In this document: positions 46,651-58,689 of the stretch, one piece after another
Layout of the letters: every line of letters starts with the position of its first letter
Position numbering within the stretch: the stretch's first letter is position 1
From: Rheum nobile
Lineage: Eukaryota > Streptophyta > Magnoliopsida > Caryophyllales > Polygonaceae
Length of the DNA: 64,000 nt
Assembly (NCBI GenBank): GCA_027886185.1
Contig: WOAB01000895.1
Location: 1-64,000 of the forward strand
Direction of reading: 5' to 3'
Translations under genes and position numbers: made by a program
Notes under the pieces: generated by a model
What the model was told of the DNA's origin: nothing
Databases searched by the model: none
The model's input: the letters and a program-made list of their open reading frames with translations, nothing else

Positions 46651-47809
46651 GAATGGATTGGAGGTTGAATTGGAGATGTGTTGGAGTCGTTTGTGTTTCA
46701 GTGTTGAGTTATATTATTGTTTGATTACAATTGGTTGATTGTTGTGATATCTATTATGTGTTGAATGTTGGTTGCGAACTGATTAAGTGATTTTGTGTTG
46801 AATGTTGGTTGTGTACCTGAGTAAGTGATTTTGTGATGATATTGACTGTGCGCTTGATTAAGTGGTTGTGTTGGCGAATATTGATTGTGTGTTTTGGTTA
46901 TTGGTTTTATGTTGGATATTGATTATTGGCTAGTGACTTATCGTTCAATATTAGTTCTTTATGAGGTGGATTTCTGTTGGTATGGTTGTTTATGGTAACT
47001 AGTGGATTATGAAGGTTGGTTGCGTTGATTGTTATTAGTTGTGGTTGTGGGTCATTGTTGGCCATTGGTTGTGGTTGTGAATTTACGTGTGCTATAGTGA
47101 TTGATTGTAACTAATCAAGGTTGTGAACCTGAGTTGATTGAAAGTTGAATTGAACATATTAGCATAGTGAAGAACTGAATAAAGATGAGAAATGAATTGT
47201 TATGTGATAATGTGCGTATAGGTTTGATATGTGGTTGGTTGGTCGGAGTGATATTGGTTAAGTATAGTTATATATATATATATTGTGTGGTAGGTTGTTG
47301 TTTGACATGATTGGATTGTCGTGACAATGCTATGTGTTTTTAAACTATTTTGGCTTGAGGAGTCTTGCCAGTCCTTCAAAAGACTGACCAGCTTCGGTTT
47401 ACGTGCCACGGTTGGCTGGGGTATCGGGTCCCCCAGTCAATCTGGCTTTGCAGATTTAGCGCCAGCAAGGAGGATCCTGATCACCGTCGGTTTTGGGTCG
47501 AAGGCTCTACTTTTGGTTTTGGACTTTGACTTGGTTGTACGTATTGTTTTGGTTTTGGACCTTGAAGTGGTCGAACTTGTTGTATTGGTTTCTGGTTTGT
47601 AAATTGTTGTATTGGTTTCTGGTTTGTAAATTGTTGTATTTTCTGCACGTTAAGTTTGATTGTGATTTCAAACTCTGGACATGTTTTTTTTCCGCTGTGC
47701 TGCTTTTGATATATTTTATATATGAGTCATGTTTTGCATTTTTCTTAAACCCGCCTTATAATCCTTCTGGATTATGGCACTGTAGCACCACTGGCCTGGG
47801 AGTGTTACA

Positions 47810-49441
47810 GAAGTTGGTATCAGAGCTCTTTTCAAAAAAATGTGTTCTTTCCGAGTTTTCAACTTGAGAATTTTTATACGTTGTTGTTATGAACGATCGG
47901 GTGATCAGGAATCCTTGCTGTCAACCGTAGTGAGTTGTGTTGGTAAGTATTGGTTGTTTGTGATGTTTTGTGCTAATGTTTGATATATTTATATGTGATG
48001 TTGAGTATTGATGATTAATTTCATATGCGATGTTTAATGTTGTTAAGTAAATTTTATGGTGCGTTTCCTGGTAAGTGGGACGTGCTAGAGGTTTAAAGAG
48101 TATGAGTATGGTAGAGGATGAGGCCGTTGGGCTTATCGTCAAGATGTTGATGCTGGTAGTTAGTAGTGATGATTCGGTATGGATTTGTTGTGTGTTACTG
48201 TTATTGTCAGGAATGAAGAGAATGACAGATTAAGTACTTTCAGAGATGATTGTATTCAGATATGAACCTTTGATGGTAAGGCATAGTTGTACGATCATTG
48301 AGCAGTATGTAGATGAGTGATTGATTATGGAAACCGCTATAGATGATTCTGATCAGATTATTGATGCTTGAGGCAGTAAGAAACAGAGAACTCGGTCTGC
48401 ACCTGAGAAAGTGGGATTTTACGACTATGGGTTCGGCTGAGCTGATGAACATAATGTGTCTGTGACTTCCGGAAGATGACAGTTATCGTAACAGGAGATA
48501 AAGGTTTAGTGCATGTGTGAGAGTCATCATCCTAGAGACTCTGGCAGAATTGTTAGTGCGATGACAGCTGTAAAACTGCTAAGAAAAGGTTGGGTTGCCT
48601 TTCGAGTTGACTAATGCTTCCGCAGATTTCAAGGTTTAAGGAATTAATGTTTTTAGAAAGTACTTGGATTGGTTCCAGTGAGTTTCATTGGGAGTATTCT
48701 CGGACTGGCAGATTACTGCATGCGATTGTGGATGGATTTTCTAAGGTTGCGTGTGACTAAGAATTTAGAATGGAACAGGAGATGTCAGGAAGGAGTTTCG
48801 AAGAACTCAGGAAGTGTTTGCTTAGTGCGTCAGTATTAGTTTTACTGTGGGAAACAGAAGGGTTTGTTATCTACAGTGATGTGTCTAATCAAGGTTTGGA
48901 TTGCGTTTTGAGGCAGAATGGGAAAGTCATTACATATGCTTTTCGTCAGCTCAAATTGTATAAGAGAGAGTTGAACTTGAGACAAGATGGTTGCTAGAAT
49001 TGATTAAGGATTGTGATATAGATATCGTTTCTCGTCCAGAAAGGGGTATTGTGATAGATGGTGCTTTGAATGGAAAGTTGACTCTCGAGCATGTGGTTGC
49101 TGGTCTGATGGTTCAGTCGGAATTGCAACAAGAGTTGGTGAAAGGCGAAAGTGAAATTGGTTCGGGAAAGAGTGGATACAACTGAATGCGATAGAATATT
49201 GAGTAAGTTATGCAGTGAGATTGCTCAGGGAAGAGTGTCTGGATTTTTGTTCAAGAGGATGGAGTATCGTGATTTCAGAATCGGTTATGTGTGTTAGCTG
49301 ATAAAGATATTAGATAGTTGATTCTCAAGGAATGTCATTTTTCGGCAAGTCATGTATATTCTGGAGTCAGTTATGCGAGACAGATATCCGAACCCATTTG
49401 ATCTTAGTTTCGAGGACGAAACTCTTATAAGGGAGGGAGAA
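47810..49441 (+). pseudogene. Degraded internal region of Gypsy element B (gag, RT, RNase H, integrase remnants)
   Basis: Primer binding site at 47815-47826, then a gag-like remnant at about 48240-48430 (pieces GSKKQRTRSAPEK and FYDYGFG). Next an RT remnant around 48600, where pieces like LPFELTNASADF can be read. The best-preserved part is 48770-48997: SFEELRKC, FVIYSDVSNQGLDCVLRQNG and ITYAFRQLK, the RT end and RNase H of chromoviruses. RNase H then jumps to ELNLRQ and, in another frame, RWLLELIKDCDIDIVSRPER; the central part with two catalytic acids is deleted. After that comes an integrase N-terminal remnant, TTTCGAGGACGAAAC and the polypurine tract GGGAGGGAGA (49431-49440). No intact protein. 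Confidence 0.78.
47815..47826 (+). other. Primer binding site of Gypsy element B
   Basis: TGGTATCAGAGC, exact Met-initiator tRNA match, 5 nt after the 5' LTR. Confidence 0.88.
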
Positions 49442-52400
49442 TGAAATACCCGGTATATATATATATAGAGAGAGAGGGGACCGACCTTGAAATGGGGAAA
49501 TTGGATTGAAATTAGAATTTGGGGGTAAAGTTGCAGAGGCTAACCCTCGTTTTGCTCTCGTCTCCCGCTGTCTCCCCTGCCCAGCCTTCCTCTCGGTGAG
49601 CTCCCGTTGAGCACCGATCTTGACTCCTCTCGCTGCGCCACTTTGCCCCTCTGTTTTTTTTTTCGCTGCTCGCTATTGTTGGACTGTTCGTGGCCGCTGG
49701 TGTTCATTGGGTGCTGCTGTTCTGCGGTGCTGTTGCTGGTGTTTGCAGCTGCGCCGCTGTGGTTGATGTCATCCCCGACGACAAGGCGAGCCACTGAATG
49801 AGGCCACGAGCTGCTGTTGTTGCCGCGTGTTGCTGCTGATGTTGTCGTGCTGCTGCTGTGCATCTTTGTCGCTGCTGGTGCTGCTCCTCCGGCGACGCGA
49901 AACCAGTCCCGGCGGTGAGGGCTCGGTCGACAGCAAGGTAAGGCCGAAGTGCATGGTTTTATTTGGCTGAATATATATTTATGAACTGCTGAATTCGTGG
50001 GATTGTTTGACTGTGTGGAGTTGGACTGAAATTGGACTTTGTTTGCTGAATTTTGTGGAGTTGTGCAGCAATTTGGTGATTTTTGAGCTTGAATTGGTTT
50101 GTGTGGGGTTTGCTAAATTGGAATTTGAAGGTATGATTTAGGGTTTGAATTGGGGGTTTATTAGTTGTGGATTTGTATGAGTTAATTAATGCCCGGGGAT
50201 TTGCTCGGATTGATTTCGCAGGTTCGTTCGAGTTGGTTGGAGATCTCTGAGGTCGTGGTTGTCGAGTTTGAGGCAAGATAAATCTTGCTAACCCTTCGTA
50301 TATTTTATAAAATTACTTTTGTCCCTATATTGATTCAGTAATTGATTTAGCCTTGCCTGAGTAAATTAATTTGGACTATTAGCTGTGAATTTGCTTGGTT
50401 GAATATGTGTGTGCGTGTGTTTGAGTAATTGTCTCTTGTTGGATATTGGTTGTAACTGCTGGTTGCCGTTGATTGTTGTGGATCGATTGATTGTGTGAGT
50501 AATCAGTGGTTCTGTGATTGGATATTTATTGTTTGTTTGGTTGTTGTTTTGTTGACGGATATCGGTTATGTGTTTTGTTATTATTTATGTGCTGGGTTAT
50601 TGGTTTTGTGCGGAACCTAGTTGAATGGTTGGTTGTTGTTGCCTCGTATCGTGTGCAATTAAATGTTGACGTGGTAGTCAATTGTGACTAAATGTGATTG
50701 ATTGTTGTTGATAGTGTTTGTTGACACTTGTGTGTGTGTGTTGGGTTGCGTATGTCGACACCTGTGTGTGTTGGCGGTTGTGTGTTAAATTGTGTGCGTG
50801 CCGGCAGTTGTATGCTGGGATTGTGCGTTTGTGTTTGAATGTGTGTATGCTTGGATTGACTGATGTGGATTGATTGATGTTGTTTGATTATGGCGGATTG
50901 ATTGTTATGGATTGATTGTTGTGGATTGATTGGATTATTGATTTTAAAGTTTCTTGGTTGAATATATATATATATATGTGTGAAATGTGTTAATAGAGGT
51001 CGTGTGTAATAATTGAGTGGTTGTCGGTGTGGTGGTTGGATTGTTGTTAATTGGAGGTCATTGGGCCAAGGGTTGGAATGGATTTCACCCAACCGCGCAG
51101 GGTATACAAGGTATACGCCTACGTCGTTAAGGGCCAAGGATTTGAAAGGGATTTCACCAAACCGCATAGGGTATACAAGGTATACGCCTACGTCGTTAAG
51201 GGCCGAAGGTAGGAATGGATTCCACCAAACCGCGTAGGGTTTACGCCTACGTCGTTAAGGGCCAAGGGTTGAAATTGAATTGGAGGTCGAAGGGCCAGGT
51301 GATGATATACTCACCAAACCGCACAGGGTATACAAGGTATACGCCTACGTCGTTAAGGGCCAAGGGTTGGAATGGATTGGAGGTTGAATTGGAGATGTGT
51401 TGGAGTCGTTTGTGTTTCAGTGTTGAGTTATATTATTGTTTGATTACAATTGGTTGATTGTTGTGATATCTATTATGTGTTGAATGTTGGTTGCGAACTG
51501 ATTAAGTGATTTTGTGTTGAATGTTGGTTGTGTACCTGAGTAAGTGATTTTGTGATGATATTGACTGTGCGCTTGATTAAGTGGTTGTGTTGGCGAATAT
51601 TGATTGTGTGTTTTGGTTATTGGTTTTATGTTGGATATTGATTATTGGCTAGTGACTTATCGTTCAATATTAGTTCTTTATGAGGTGGATTTCTGTTGGT
51701 ATGGTTGTTTATGGTAACTAGTGGATTATGAAGGTTGGTTGCGTTGATTGTTATTAGTTGTGGTTGTGGGTCATTGTTGGCCATTGGTTGTGGTTGTGAA
51801 TTTACGTGTGCTATAGTGATTGATTGTAACTAATCAAGGTTGTGAACTTGAGTTGATTGAAAGTTGAATTGAACATATTAGCATAGTGAAGAACTGAATA
51901 AAGATGAGAAATGAATTGTTATGTGATAATGTGCGTATAGGTTTGATATGTGGTTGGTTGGTCGGAGTGATATTGGTTAAGTATAGTTATATATATATAT
52001 ATTGTGTGGTAGGTTGGTGTTTGACATGATTGGATTGTCGTGACAATGCTATGTGTTTTTAAACTGTTTTGGCTTGAGGAGTCTTGCCAGTCCTTCAAAA
52101 GACTGACTAGCTTCGGTTTACGTGCCGTGGTTGGCTGGGGTATCGGGTCCCCCAGTCAATCTGGCTTTGCAGATTTAGCGCCAGCAAGGAGGATCCTGAT
52201 CACCGTCGGTTTTGGGTCGAAGGCTCTACTTTTGGTTTTGGACTTTGACTTGGTTGTACGTATTGTTTTGGTTTTGGACCTTGAAGTGGTCGAACTTGTT
52301 GTATTGGTTTCTGGTTTGTAAATTGTTGTATTTTCTGCACGTTAAGTTTGATTATGATTTCAAACTCTGGACATGTTTTTTTTCCGCTGTGCTGCTTTTG

Positions 52401-52501
52401 ATATATTTTATATATGAGTCATGTTTTGCATTTTTCTTAAACCCGCCTTATAATCCTTATGGATTATGGCACTGTAGCACCACTGGCCTGGGGGTGTTAC
52501 A
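49442..52501 (+). repeat. 3' LTR of Gypsy element B
   Basis: 3060 bp, very similar to 44714-47809 with scattered substitutions and a few small indels. Ends GGGGGTGTTACA, followed by the target duplication TGTGG. Confidence 0.93.
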
Positions 52502-52506
52502 TGTGG

Positions 52507-53561
52507 CGCACATTCTTTAATGTCACCATACAACCAATGTCTTTCTTCACACAAACATCACTCATACCAACCACCTCTACATGACTAGCGTTCCCCATCT
52601 TCACCGTTCCAAAGACTCATGCTCTATAAGTGGTGAATGCTTCCTTACTTGATGTACAATGGTAAGACGAGCCAGAGTCAACAACCCACTCTACACAAGT
52701 ATCCAACTCACAACTCTGAGCCTCAACGCAAGTGAGAACAACCAATCCATCCTCATCATCATGCACAGCTGCAGTGGTGTTTTCATCATTTTCCTTCTGA
52801 TTTTTCTCCTTTCAATGTTTGCAGTTCCTCTTGATATGCCCTTCCTTGCCACAGAAATAACAAGCATAGCTCCATCTGGTATGCGATCTACCTCTCGATC
52901 TACTCCTCGAATATATCACCAAAGCATGTGACGTATTTGTGCCTATATCCTTCCTCCTAGTCTCCTCATTGTAGATACTATCCTTCACTACAGATAAAGA
53001 CATAACACCACTAGGAGCAGAATTGTTGATCGATACCACCAGAGTCTTCCAACTGTCAGGTAAAGAACTCAAGAGCAATAGGGCTTGCAACTTATCATCA
53101 AGGACTAACTTCATGGTGTTCAACTGATTCACCAATTCCTGAAATTCACTCAGATGCTCTACAATAGGCTTTCTGTCTTTGTACTTGAGATTCACCAGCT
53201 TTCTAATCACAAAAGCTTTACTTTTGGCTGACTTTCTCTCATACATATCTTCCAATTTTTTCCACAACACTTATGCATCCGTCTCGTTGCTAATATGGTG
53301 ATAAAAACATTTATCCACCCATTGTCTGGTGGTTTCAATAGCCTTTCTGTGCAGCTTCTTCCAGTCACTCTCAGATGTCTCAGTCGGCTTTCTTGATCCC
53401 AACTCAACTGGATCATACAAGTCCCTACAGTACAACCAATCTTCCATCCATGACTTCCAAATTGAGTAATTTGAAGTCGTCAACTTGATCATTGTACCCG
53501 CAAAGTCTTCAACTTTCATTGTCATCTCCACTCCTAATGCCCACAGTCTCAACAGAACCAA
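52507..53561 (-). pseudogene. gag-pol: Copia gag and protease with three in-frame stops
   Basis: Minus strand. The likely start is ATG 53525 (MTMKVEDFAG), though the frame opens upstream. The gag core has TTSNYSIWKSWMEDWLYCRD and LWKKLEDMYERK, then DIYNEE-type spacer, an RSRSRGRS basic stretch and the CCHC knuckle CYFCGKEGHIKRNC (about 52866-52825). Gag ends NCKH at TGA 52812-52814. The same frame continues into an acidic linker and the protease active site DSGSSYHCTSS (about 52680-52648). In-frame stops are TAA 53271-53273 (just before LWKKLED), TGA 52812-52814 and TGA 52617-52619. Otherwise the frame is open as far as VRH at 52507, where the Gypsy element interrupts; it resumes at 44708. 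This is the single gag-pol frame usual for Copia. The pseudogene is not expressed as full length. Confidence 0.88.
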
Positions 53562-53564
53562 AAA

Positions 53565-53576
53565 GCTCTGATACCA
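53565..53576 (-). other. Primer binding site of the degraded Copia element
   Basis: Minus strand TGGTATCAGAGC, exact Met-initiator match, 2 nt inside the 5' LTR at 53579. Confidence 0.88.
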
Positions 53577-53578
53577 CT

Positions 53579-54281
53579 TGTTGGACCCAGAAGCGCAAAT
53601 TCGAGGTCAACTAGGAGTAATGACAATTCTGCTGACAAGCAAATGACACCCAGAAATAACGACAAATACAGAATCTTAAGATAACCAATCGCATACAAAC
53701 TCAAGCAACAAAATAACCATAATAATAAACACGGGAATTTAACGTGGGAAAACCCTCAAACACAAGAGGGAAAAAACCCACGACCGACCAACCAAGCCAA
53801 TCAATCCACTAATCAACAAATCAATATAAGTGTCTAGTGATACAAGTCTCACACTAGAGACAAACATGGAGATCTCAAACACCCCTCTATATACAACCCG
53901 ATCTAGAAAGGATTCCTCTTCAACTAACTAAAACACTTGCTCATGAGATTAGGGATTCCAAGAGAGACTAACTTACCAAATCCACCTTTGGTAACGAGCT
54001 ATCCGGATCCAATAGACGATCTCTAAGGCTAAGGAAGAGCAAACCCGTTTTTTCTTCCACCTTAATATCTCTCCTCCAAGCTCACTCTTTTTCTCTTTTT
54101 TTTTCTCCTTTTGGCTTGAAGACTCTCCAAGAAGCTCTCAATGGCTTCTTCTCTCTTGGTGGTTTCTCAAACTCTTGGTGGTTGAGGCACAAAACTACCT
54201 CCCACCTTCTTTTTGTGTGTCTTGCAAAATCCTAGCAAGACCACACTTGGGCTGGACCAATTTGGGCCCATTGGCCCAATA
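53579..54281 (-). repeat. 5' LTR of the degraded Copia element
   Basis: About 703 bp. Inner end TGTTGGACCC (plus strand), outer end CCCAATA where CCAACA is expected. Followed by the duplication TTTTG (54282-54286). Confidence 0.92.
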
Positions 54282-54499
54282 TTTTGTATTTATATAGATG
54301 GTTGTAAATGCTATTTTCTCAACCCTTGCTTTAGTGGGTATTTGCAAGAATGGGCATGAAGCATCATCATCATCTACATGGCGGTGTATTATGACATGTG
54401 CGTGGCTTATCATTAATTTGTGTGACATTCATTTCTTCTTTAAGATGGTGATTGGATTCCTTGTGTTCCCTCGTCGTGTACGCCGATCTGCCCCGTCGA

Positions 54500-54802
54500 T
54501 CACCATGTATCTTGGTGCCTAATATCAACTGAATCATCCATGTCATAACTTATAGTGTACTCAAGAGCCATAGAACGCATTAGACAAAAAGGAACGATCT
54601 CAATCTTGTGGCATCCATCTTCATCCATTAAAAACATATATCTCACTTGATAATACACCTCATCTACAACATGCAAAACGTTTGCGTAATGGAAGTAACC
54701 TATGTATCTTGGACACTTGCCTATCACCTCCACGGGTATGCCAATCTCGAAAAACTTCAACTTACATGCAACTGTAGAATATGAGGGATCTATATACCGC
54801 AT
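54500..54802 (-). CDS. Unrecognised exon-like frame
   Basis: A 100-codon frame from ATG 54802 with protein-like composition (for example FFEIGIPVEVIGKCPRYIGY, then YYQVRYMFLMDEDG). I do not recognise it. It lies on the same strand as, and about 0.6 kb below, the promoter-like block at 55310-55640, so it may be an exon of a gene or pseudogene started there. Upstream (54896-55207) another open frame has poorer composition. No intron pair could be fixed. Confidence 0.25.
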   Translation of the reverse strand: MRYIDPSYSTVACKLKFFEIGIPVEVIGKCPRYIGYFHYANVLHVVDEVYYQVRYMFLMDEDGCHKIEIVPFCLMRSMALEYTISYDMDDSVDIRHQDTW

Positions 54803-55309
54803 ACGAAATTAGTTAACACTAAAGAGAAGATCGCAAGATTTAGAGCGCCATTCATAATGTTGGTCCTTTGAACAATCTTGTTTTGATCTTCACCATTACC
54901 AGAATCTTTGATAATAGTATGAGCATAACAAAAAAAGAAGTACAAGAGAAAGAGTTTGAGGATCAACATTACCGCCTACGTTACAAATTTTGACATTTTG
55001 ACGTTCTATCACTTCGAGGGAATTGGAGAGGCAAAGAGGTGGGTAGGGTAAGCAACTTCTATGTATAATTCTTATATAGGAAATGATCAGCGTTAAAGTT
55101 TTTTTCTCAAAACTCGTAGCATCGGTATAAATGATTTTTGTAAACACGCACATTGAACTCTGTAAAATGGGGTATTTACTATAAAATTGCAGAGGAAGAT
55201 TCACCACAATTTATTAATAGCATGAAAAATACTCTGTATCTTATAATTTCTTTTACTTCCTCGAACTTGTTTTCTAAAACAAATAAATTAACAACTTGAC
55301 ATGCGCTTA

Positions 55310-55640
55310 ATTTCTTTCAATCTTCTCTTTCTAGAGAAATAAACGACACTTCTACAACACTTGCACAAGCTGCGCTTGACGATGAAGAATTGGTGTGCCA
55401 ACATCGGCTTTTATAACTCACAAATTTCTTCTGCAAGTAAATTAAATGCGTGTCACAAATACAAGATAGGACGTCTAAATGTCATCCACATTATCTCATC
55501 TCCAAGTAACACAAGTGGAACACATGCAAAGTAGAAGGCATAGAAGACATCCACGTTATCTCATTTCAAAGGCACACACATGTCCCACATGCAAGGGAGA
55601 CCTTGCATGCATTATCAACCTCACATCGACACATGTGGGG
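55310..55640 (-). promoter_or_regulatory. Promoter-like block, copy 1 (duplicated at 58690)
   Basis: About 330 bp closely similar to 58690-59018 in the same orientation. On the minus strand it has TATAAAAGCCGATGTTGGCAC (TATA at 55408-55415) and CACATGTG-like and ACGTGGATGTC-like boxes. Both strands have short tandem units (ACATCCACGTTATCTCAT). Regulatory role is inferred. Confidence 0.5.
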
Positions 55641-56306
55641 TGATGATAAAAACAATCCGTACATGGTAATTAAACACCATAACAATCCTTGTTTAATTAG
55701 TTAAATAATTAAATAATTTGAAATTGTCATTTATAAGTTTTGTAGCACACTCATCTTGAGGAAAAAACGATATTATTTTTGTGTATTTTTTGTACGTGTT
55801 ATGTAATACATAGTTATAATCACATATCTATTTTAAATTATTACATGAATACTGTTTATTTATTATTATGTAAAAAATATTTATTTCGAATGCCTCATGG
55901 CCGCCGTGAACGCCGAACTAGAGAACGAAGGAATGGTCGTCGGACGATCTGAACATATCCGAAGGAACCGATTCAATTGCAACAAGTAGAAAAGAAAAAA
56001 AACCTAAAAACGAAATACAACTAAGAACTCACAAATCTCTTATTGAAGCTTTCAAAACACGACATGAAAAAACAATTCCAACAAGAAAAAAAAACCCTTA
56101 AAACGAAATTCAATTAAGAACTCACAAATCCCTTGTTGAAGCTTTGAAATCTCGGCATGAAAAACTCACAAATCCAACGCTAGAAAAAACATTCAAATTC
56201 ATTATTGAAGCCTACGAGAAGAATGGTGAAGATGAGAGACAAGGCAGTGGAGATGATTAGTTGAAGGAGACAGAGACTAAAGTGACAATAGCACGAAAAC
56301 ACATAC
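55641..56306. other. AT-rich stretch without recognised genes
   Basis: Contains two similar 90 bp units (about 56025-56060 and 56113-56150, AACTCACAAATC and GTTGAAGCTTT) as a weak local duplication. Nothing else supported. Confidence 0.45.
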
Positions 56307-56410
56307 TTGTCGTCAGTTCTGTAAAACTTCGATATATCAATAGGGCGCCTGCTTGTAGTATGCTTCCCCTCGACAACATCCTTGACCACAATGGCTACAA
56401 CATCTTCGAA
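56307..56410 (-). pseudogene. Exon-like remnant, possibly of an RPA-like gene
   Basis: 104 bp bounded by acceptor TTTATTTAG/TTCGAAG and donor GACAA/GTATGTG on the minus strand. It encodes FEDVVAIVVKDVVEGK and then RPIDISKFYRTDD. The form, a short OB-fold-like strand with VVxIV, resembles plant replication protein A-like genes often carried by Helitrons, but the match is weak. Same strand as the exon at 58098-58162. Confidence 0.35.
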
Positions 56411-56631
56411 CTAAATAAATAGACACAGTATAACATGTAAGTACTATAAAATTATAATATAATATAGATAAGAAACATTGGAAAATTAAAATATACTATA
56501 ATATTATATATATATTATATATAACATACTATATGTAGTAAGAAATATTGAAATAGTATGAAATTATAAAATAATGTTAATGTGTAATATATAATATATA
56601 ATATATGTAATCTAATAAAAAAATATTGGCC

Positions 56632-56706
56632 TCGAACACAATGCACCTCCATAGTACTTAGATAAAGTAAATTAAAATATTGGCCTCGAACACAATGCAC
56701 CTCCAC
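56632..56706. repeat. Short tandem duplication
   Basis: CCTCGAACACAATGCACCTC occurs twice, about 57 bp apart, in an AT-rich setting. Confidence 0.7.
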
Positions 56707-56999
56707 ACAATGCATCTCCATTGGCGAGAAATCCATAAAACATAGTTTTTTATCTCTGTTTTTTTTCTTCTTAATAAATCAATTTTAGCCCAATCATTTA
56801 ACAATTTATTTCAAGGCCAATATACATACGACATGTGTCCCAAGCCCACACATCTACTCTTGAATTTGTGGGTAGAAACGTTTCTTTGGGTCTGTGATTT
56901 GATAGACTAATCTGACACACATACATATATTTGTTTCATTTTCTTTTTTTTGCTCACATGACAGACCCGCTGAAAGACCAACAATGAAGGTGCTCTAAG

Positions 57000-57200
57000 A
57001 GCATCTACAAAGTTATTTAAAAAAATCAAAAGTCAGAAAAAAATCAGAATTTATGAGTAAATCAATAAAGCAGTATCATCTGCTTGATACTCTTCTCTGA
57101 AATTTGTTTTGATTTACTAAAAAAATTTGATATTACCTTTTAATTTTCTTTTTTTAAATACCCTAAGATACTCTAAGTATCACCATTAAAGGTGCTCTAA
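57000..57200. mobile_element. Possible hAT-like MITE
   Basis: About 200 bp with inverted ends AGAGCATCTACAA and (reverse complement) AGAGCACCTTTAA, like the GAGCATCT-ended plant MITEs. CTAAG occurs at both flanks. A GGTGCTCTAAG just before it suggests an older copy abutting. Weak. Confidence 0.4.
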
Positions 57201-57206
57201 GTACTA

Positions 57207-57465
57207 CTCCCTCCGTCCCGATTTGTTTGTCCTGTTTTGATTGGCCACACTTGCCGATGCGAGTTTTATATCGTTAATATCTCTAATTACATAATCCCAA
57301 AAATTATAATTTTTTGATATTATCAAAGTACTCGTTGAGACGAATCAAACAAGACCCCACATGACTATGTTTTTTCTTATATATTGGAAGAAATCTTAAA
57401 GATTCTCTTCAACGGTGAACAGTGTCCAAAAGTCAAACAAGACAAACATTGTGGGACGGAGAGAG
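57207..57465. mobile_element. Stowaway MITE
   Basis: 259 bp with the diagnostic Stowaway ends CTCCCTCCGTCCC and GGGACGGAGAGAG, and a TA duplication at 57205-57206 and 57466-57467. Non-coding and AT-rich inside; mobilised by Tc1/mariner-type transposases in trans. Confidence 0.92.
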
Positions 57466-57585
57466 TATAAAATTATAATATAATAGAATATGTAATATGA
57501 TAAGAAATATTGTAATATTATCAAAAAAATACTATAATATTATATAATATATAATATAATATAAGTAGTAAGAAATAGTTTCAAA

Positions 57586-57882
57586 TTATAAAATAATATT
57601 AATGCGTAATATATAATAAAAAATTATAGGCCTAAAAAACAATGCGAACCAAAATGCGTCCTCCACAAAATTTAAGCAGATGGCCTCTGCAATGGTGATA
57701 TAATTCGACAATAAGCCATCTTCCATCTCATCGCCTTGAACTGGCACAATCAACAAAGAGTCATGAATGTACATAATCTTGTCATATTGGTATCCGTAGT
57801 CAGCGTTGTCATCCTTCATGGTAACATTGGAAACATCATAGAGAACGTCATCTTGCATTATAAATGTCAATGTTTTTGCCAA
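57586..57882 (-). pseudogene. Exon-like frame, possibly part of the RPA-like remnant
   Basis: 98 codons, with protein-like composition for the first 80 residues (QDDVLYDVSNVTMKDDN, then IMYIHDSLLIVPVQGDE). The VLYDVSNV string recalls the KVYRISNF-type motif of RPA OB-folds. It lies between the exons at 58098-58162 and 56307-56410 on the same strand. Exon borders not fixed. Confidence 0.3.
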
Positions 57883-58097
57883 ATAAGATCAGACGTGCCT
57901 TATCACCTTGCCACAGACTTCCATAGACCGTATTCAAGTAGCAAAGACACATGATACATAAAATGTAAAATGAAGCGCAAAATCATTCTTGTTAACACAA
58001 TAAAGTGTGAGGTGCGTAAAGTTTCATCTTTCAAAACCACGCTCTGAATCGAGCCTTTCCAACATTTTTCACTAAGTCGAACTTTTTAACCACTTAC

Positions 58098-58162
58098 ACA
58101 CGAACAATATGCACCTTGGAATTCGATGGAAGTTCGCTTAACGTGACCCCCTCGACAGCCAT
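58098..58162 (-). pseudogene. First-exon remnant of an RPA/DUF223-like gene
   Basis: ATG at 58162-58160 begins MAVEGVTLSELPSNSKVHIV and ends at donor GTAAGTGG (intron from 58097). A short first exon with xLSELxPxSxxxxIxVRV is how plant replication protein A-like OB-fold proteins begin. A TATA-like box lies about 630 nt upstream in the block at 58690-59018. Later exons are uncertain, so I treat it as a remnant. Confidence 0.4.
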
Positions 58163-58689
58163 AGTGCAAACTGAAACGCATAACAATAACAAAAGCAGTC
58201 ATTTCAATATTTGAAGCTGAGTAACAATAGCATAACCGTTACGATGGCAACCAACTTGCGAAACCAACAAAAAATGCTCTAGTTATCATATTTCATATTG
58301 AGATATAATGTATGTAACGCTATTAGCCTATTCTTAGTCAAAGTAATACATGACTCACCACATCAGCATTTACACAACGTACACACCCATGAATCCCACA
58401 GAAGTCCACACAACCAATCAACAACAGAGCAAGGCCACATTACGAACACAACCTTCTACGATACAGAAACACATGCATCACAGATAAGTCAACATGGTCA
58501 ATCAACAAATAAACTCTCACATAAGTCCACATGATCAATCAACAAATAAACGACGTCAACAACACAAACATCTTATACCACGCTCCAAGAAAAAAATCCT
58601 CGCTTGTCGTTCCAAATTCGAAAACACAAAAACACCAAATTTCATAATCTCAAAGCACGTCTTCATTAGCTAGGATACATACTCAATGC

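Larger units (their letters stand above)
44714..47809 (+). repeat. 5' LTR of Gypsy element B
   Basis: 3096 bp. TATA box TATAAATAG at 44736-44744, only 23 nt from the LTR start. A GC-rich segment (44800-45200), candidate intron 45209-45492, TG-rich region, and about four imperfect repeats with GGGTATACAAGGTATACGCC and ACGTCGTTAAGGGCC (46364-46645). It is 36 bp longer than the 3' LTR, partly through a duplicated TTGTATTGGTTTCTGG stretch near 47590. Confidence 0.93.
44714..52501 (+). mobile_element. Long-LTR Gypsy element B (complete, non-autonomous), nested in Copia
   Basis: 7.8 kb. LTRs 44714-47809 (3096 bp) and 49442-52501 (3060 bp), internal only 1632 bp. The duplication TGTGG lies at 44709-44713 and 52502-52506, inside the Copia pol codons for VRHMPDL. 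Primer binding site and polypurine tract are present. LTR ends TGAAATACCC...GTGTTACA match element A, but the middle parts differ, so A and B are subfamilies. Together the LTRs make up 79% of the element. Confidence 0.95.
43308..54281 (-). mobile_element. Degraded Copia retrotransposon hosting a nested Gypsy element
   Basis: LTRs at 53579-54281 (5', minus strand) and 43308-44011 (3'), about 703 bp each, ends TGTTGG...CCAACA (right outer end now CCAATA). The duplication TTTTG lies at 43303-43307 and 54282-54286. Without the nested element it is only about 3.2 kb: gag, protease, pre-integrase domain and an acidic spacer survive, while integrase core, reverse transcriptase and RNase H are deleted. 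The LTRs differ clearly more than those of the other elements, so it is older. The nested Gypsy insertion has its own TSD TGTGG. Confidence 0.93.
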
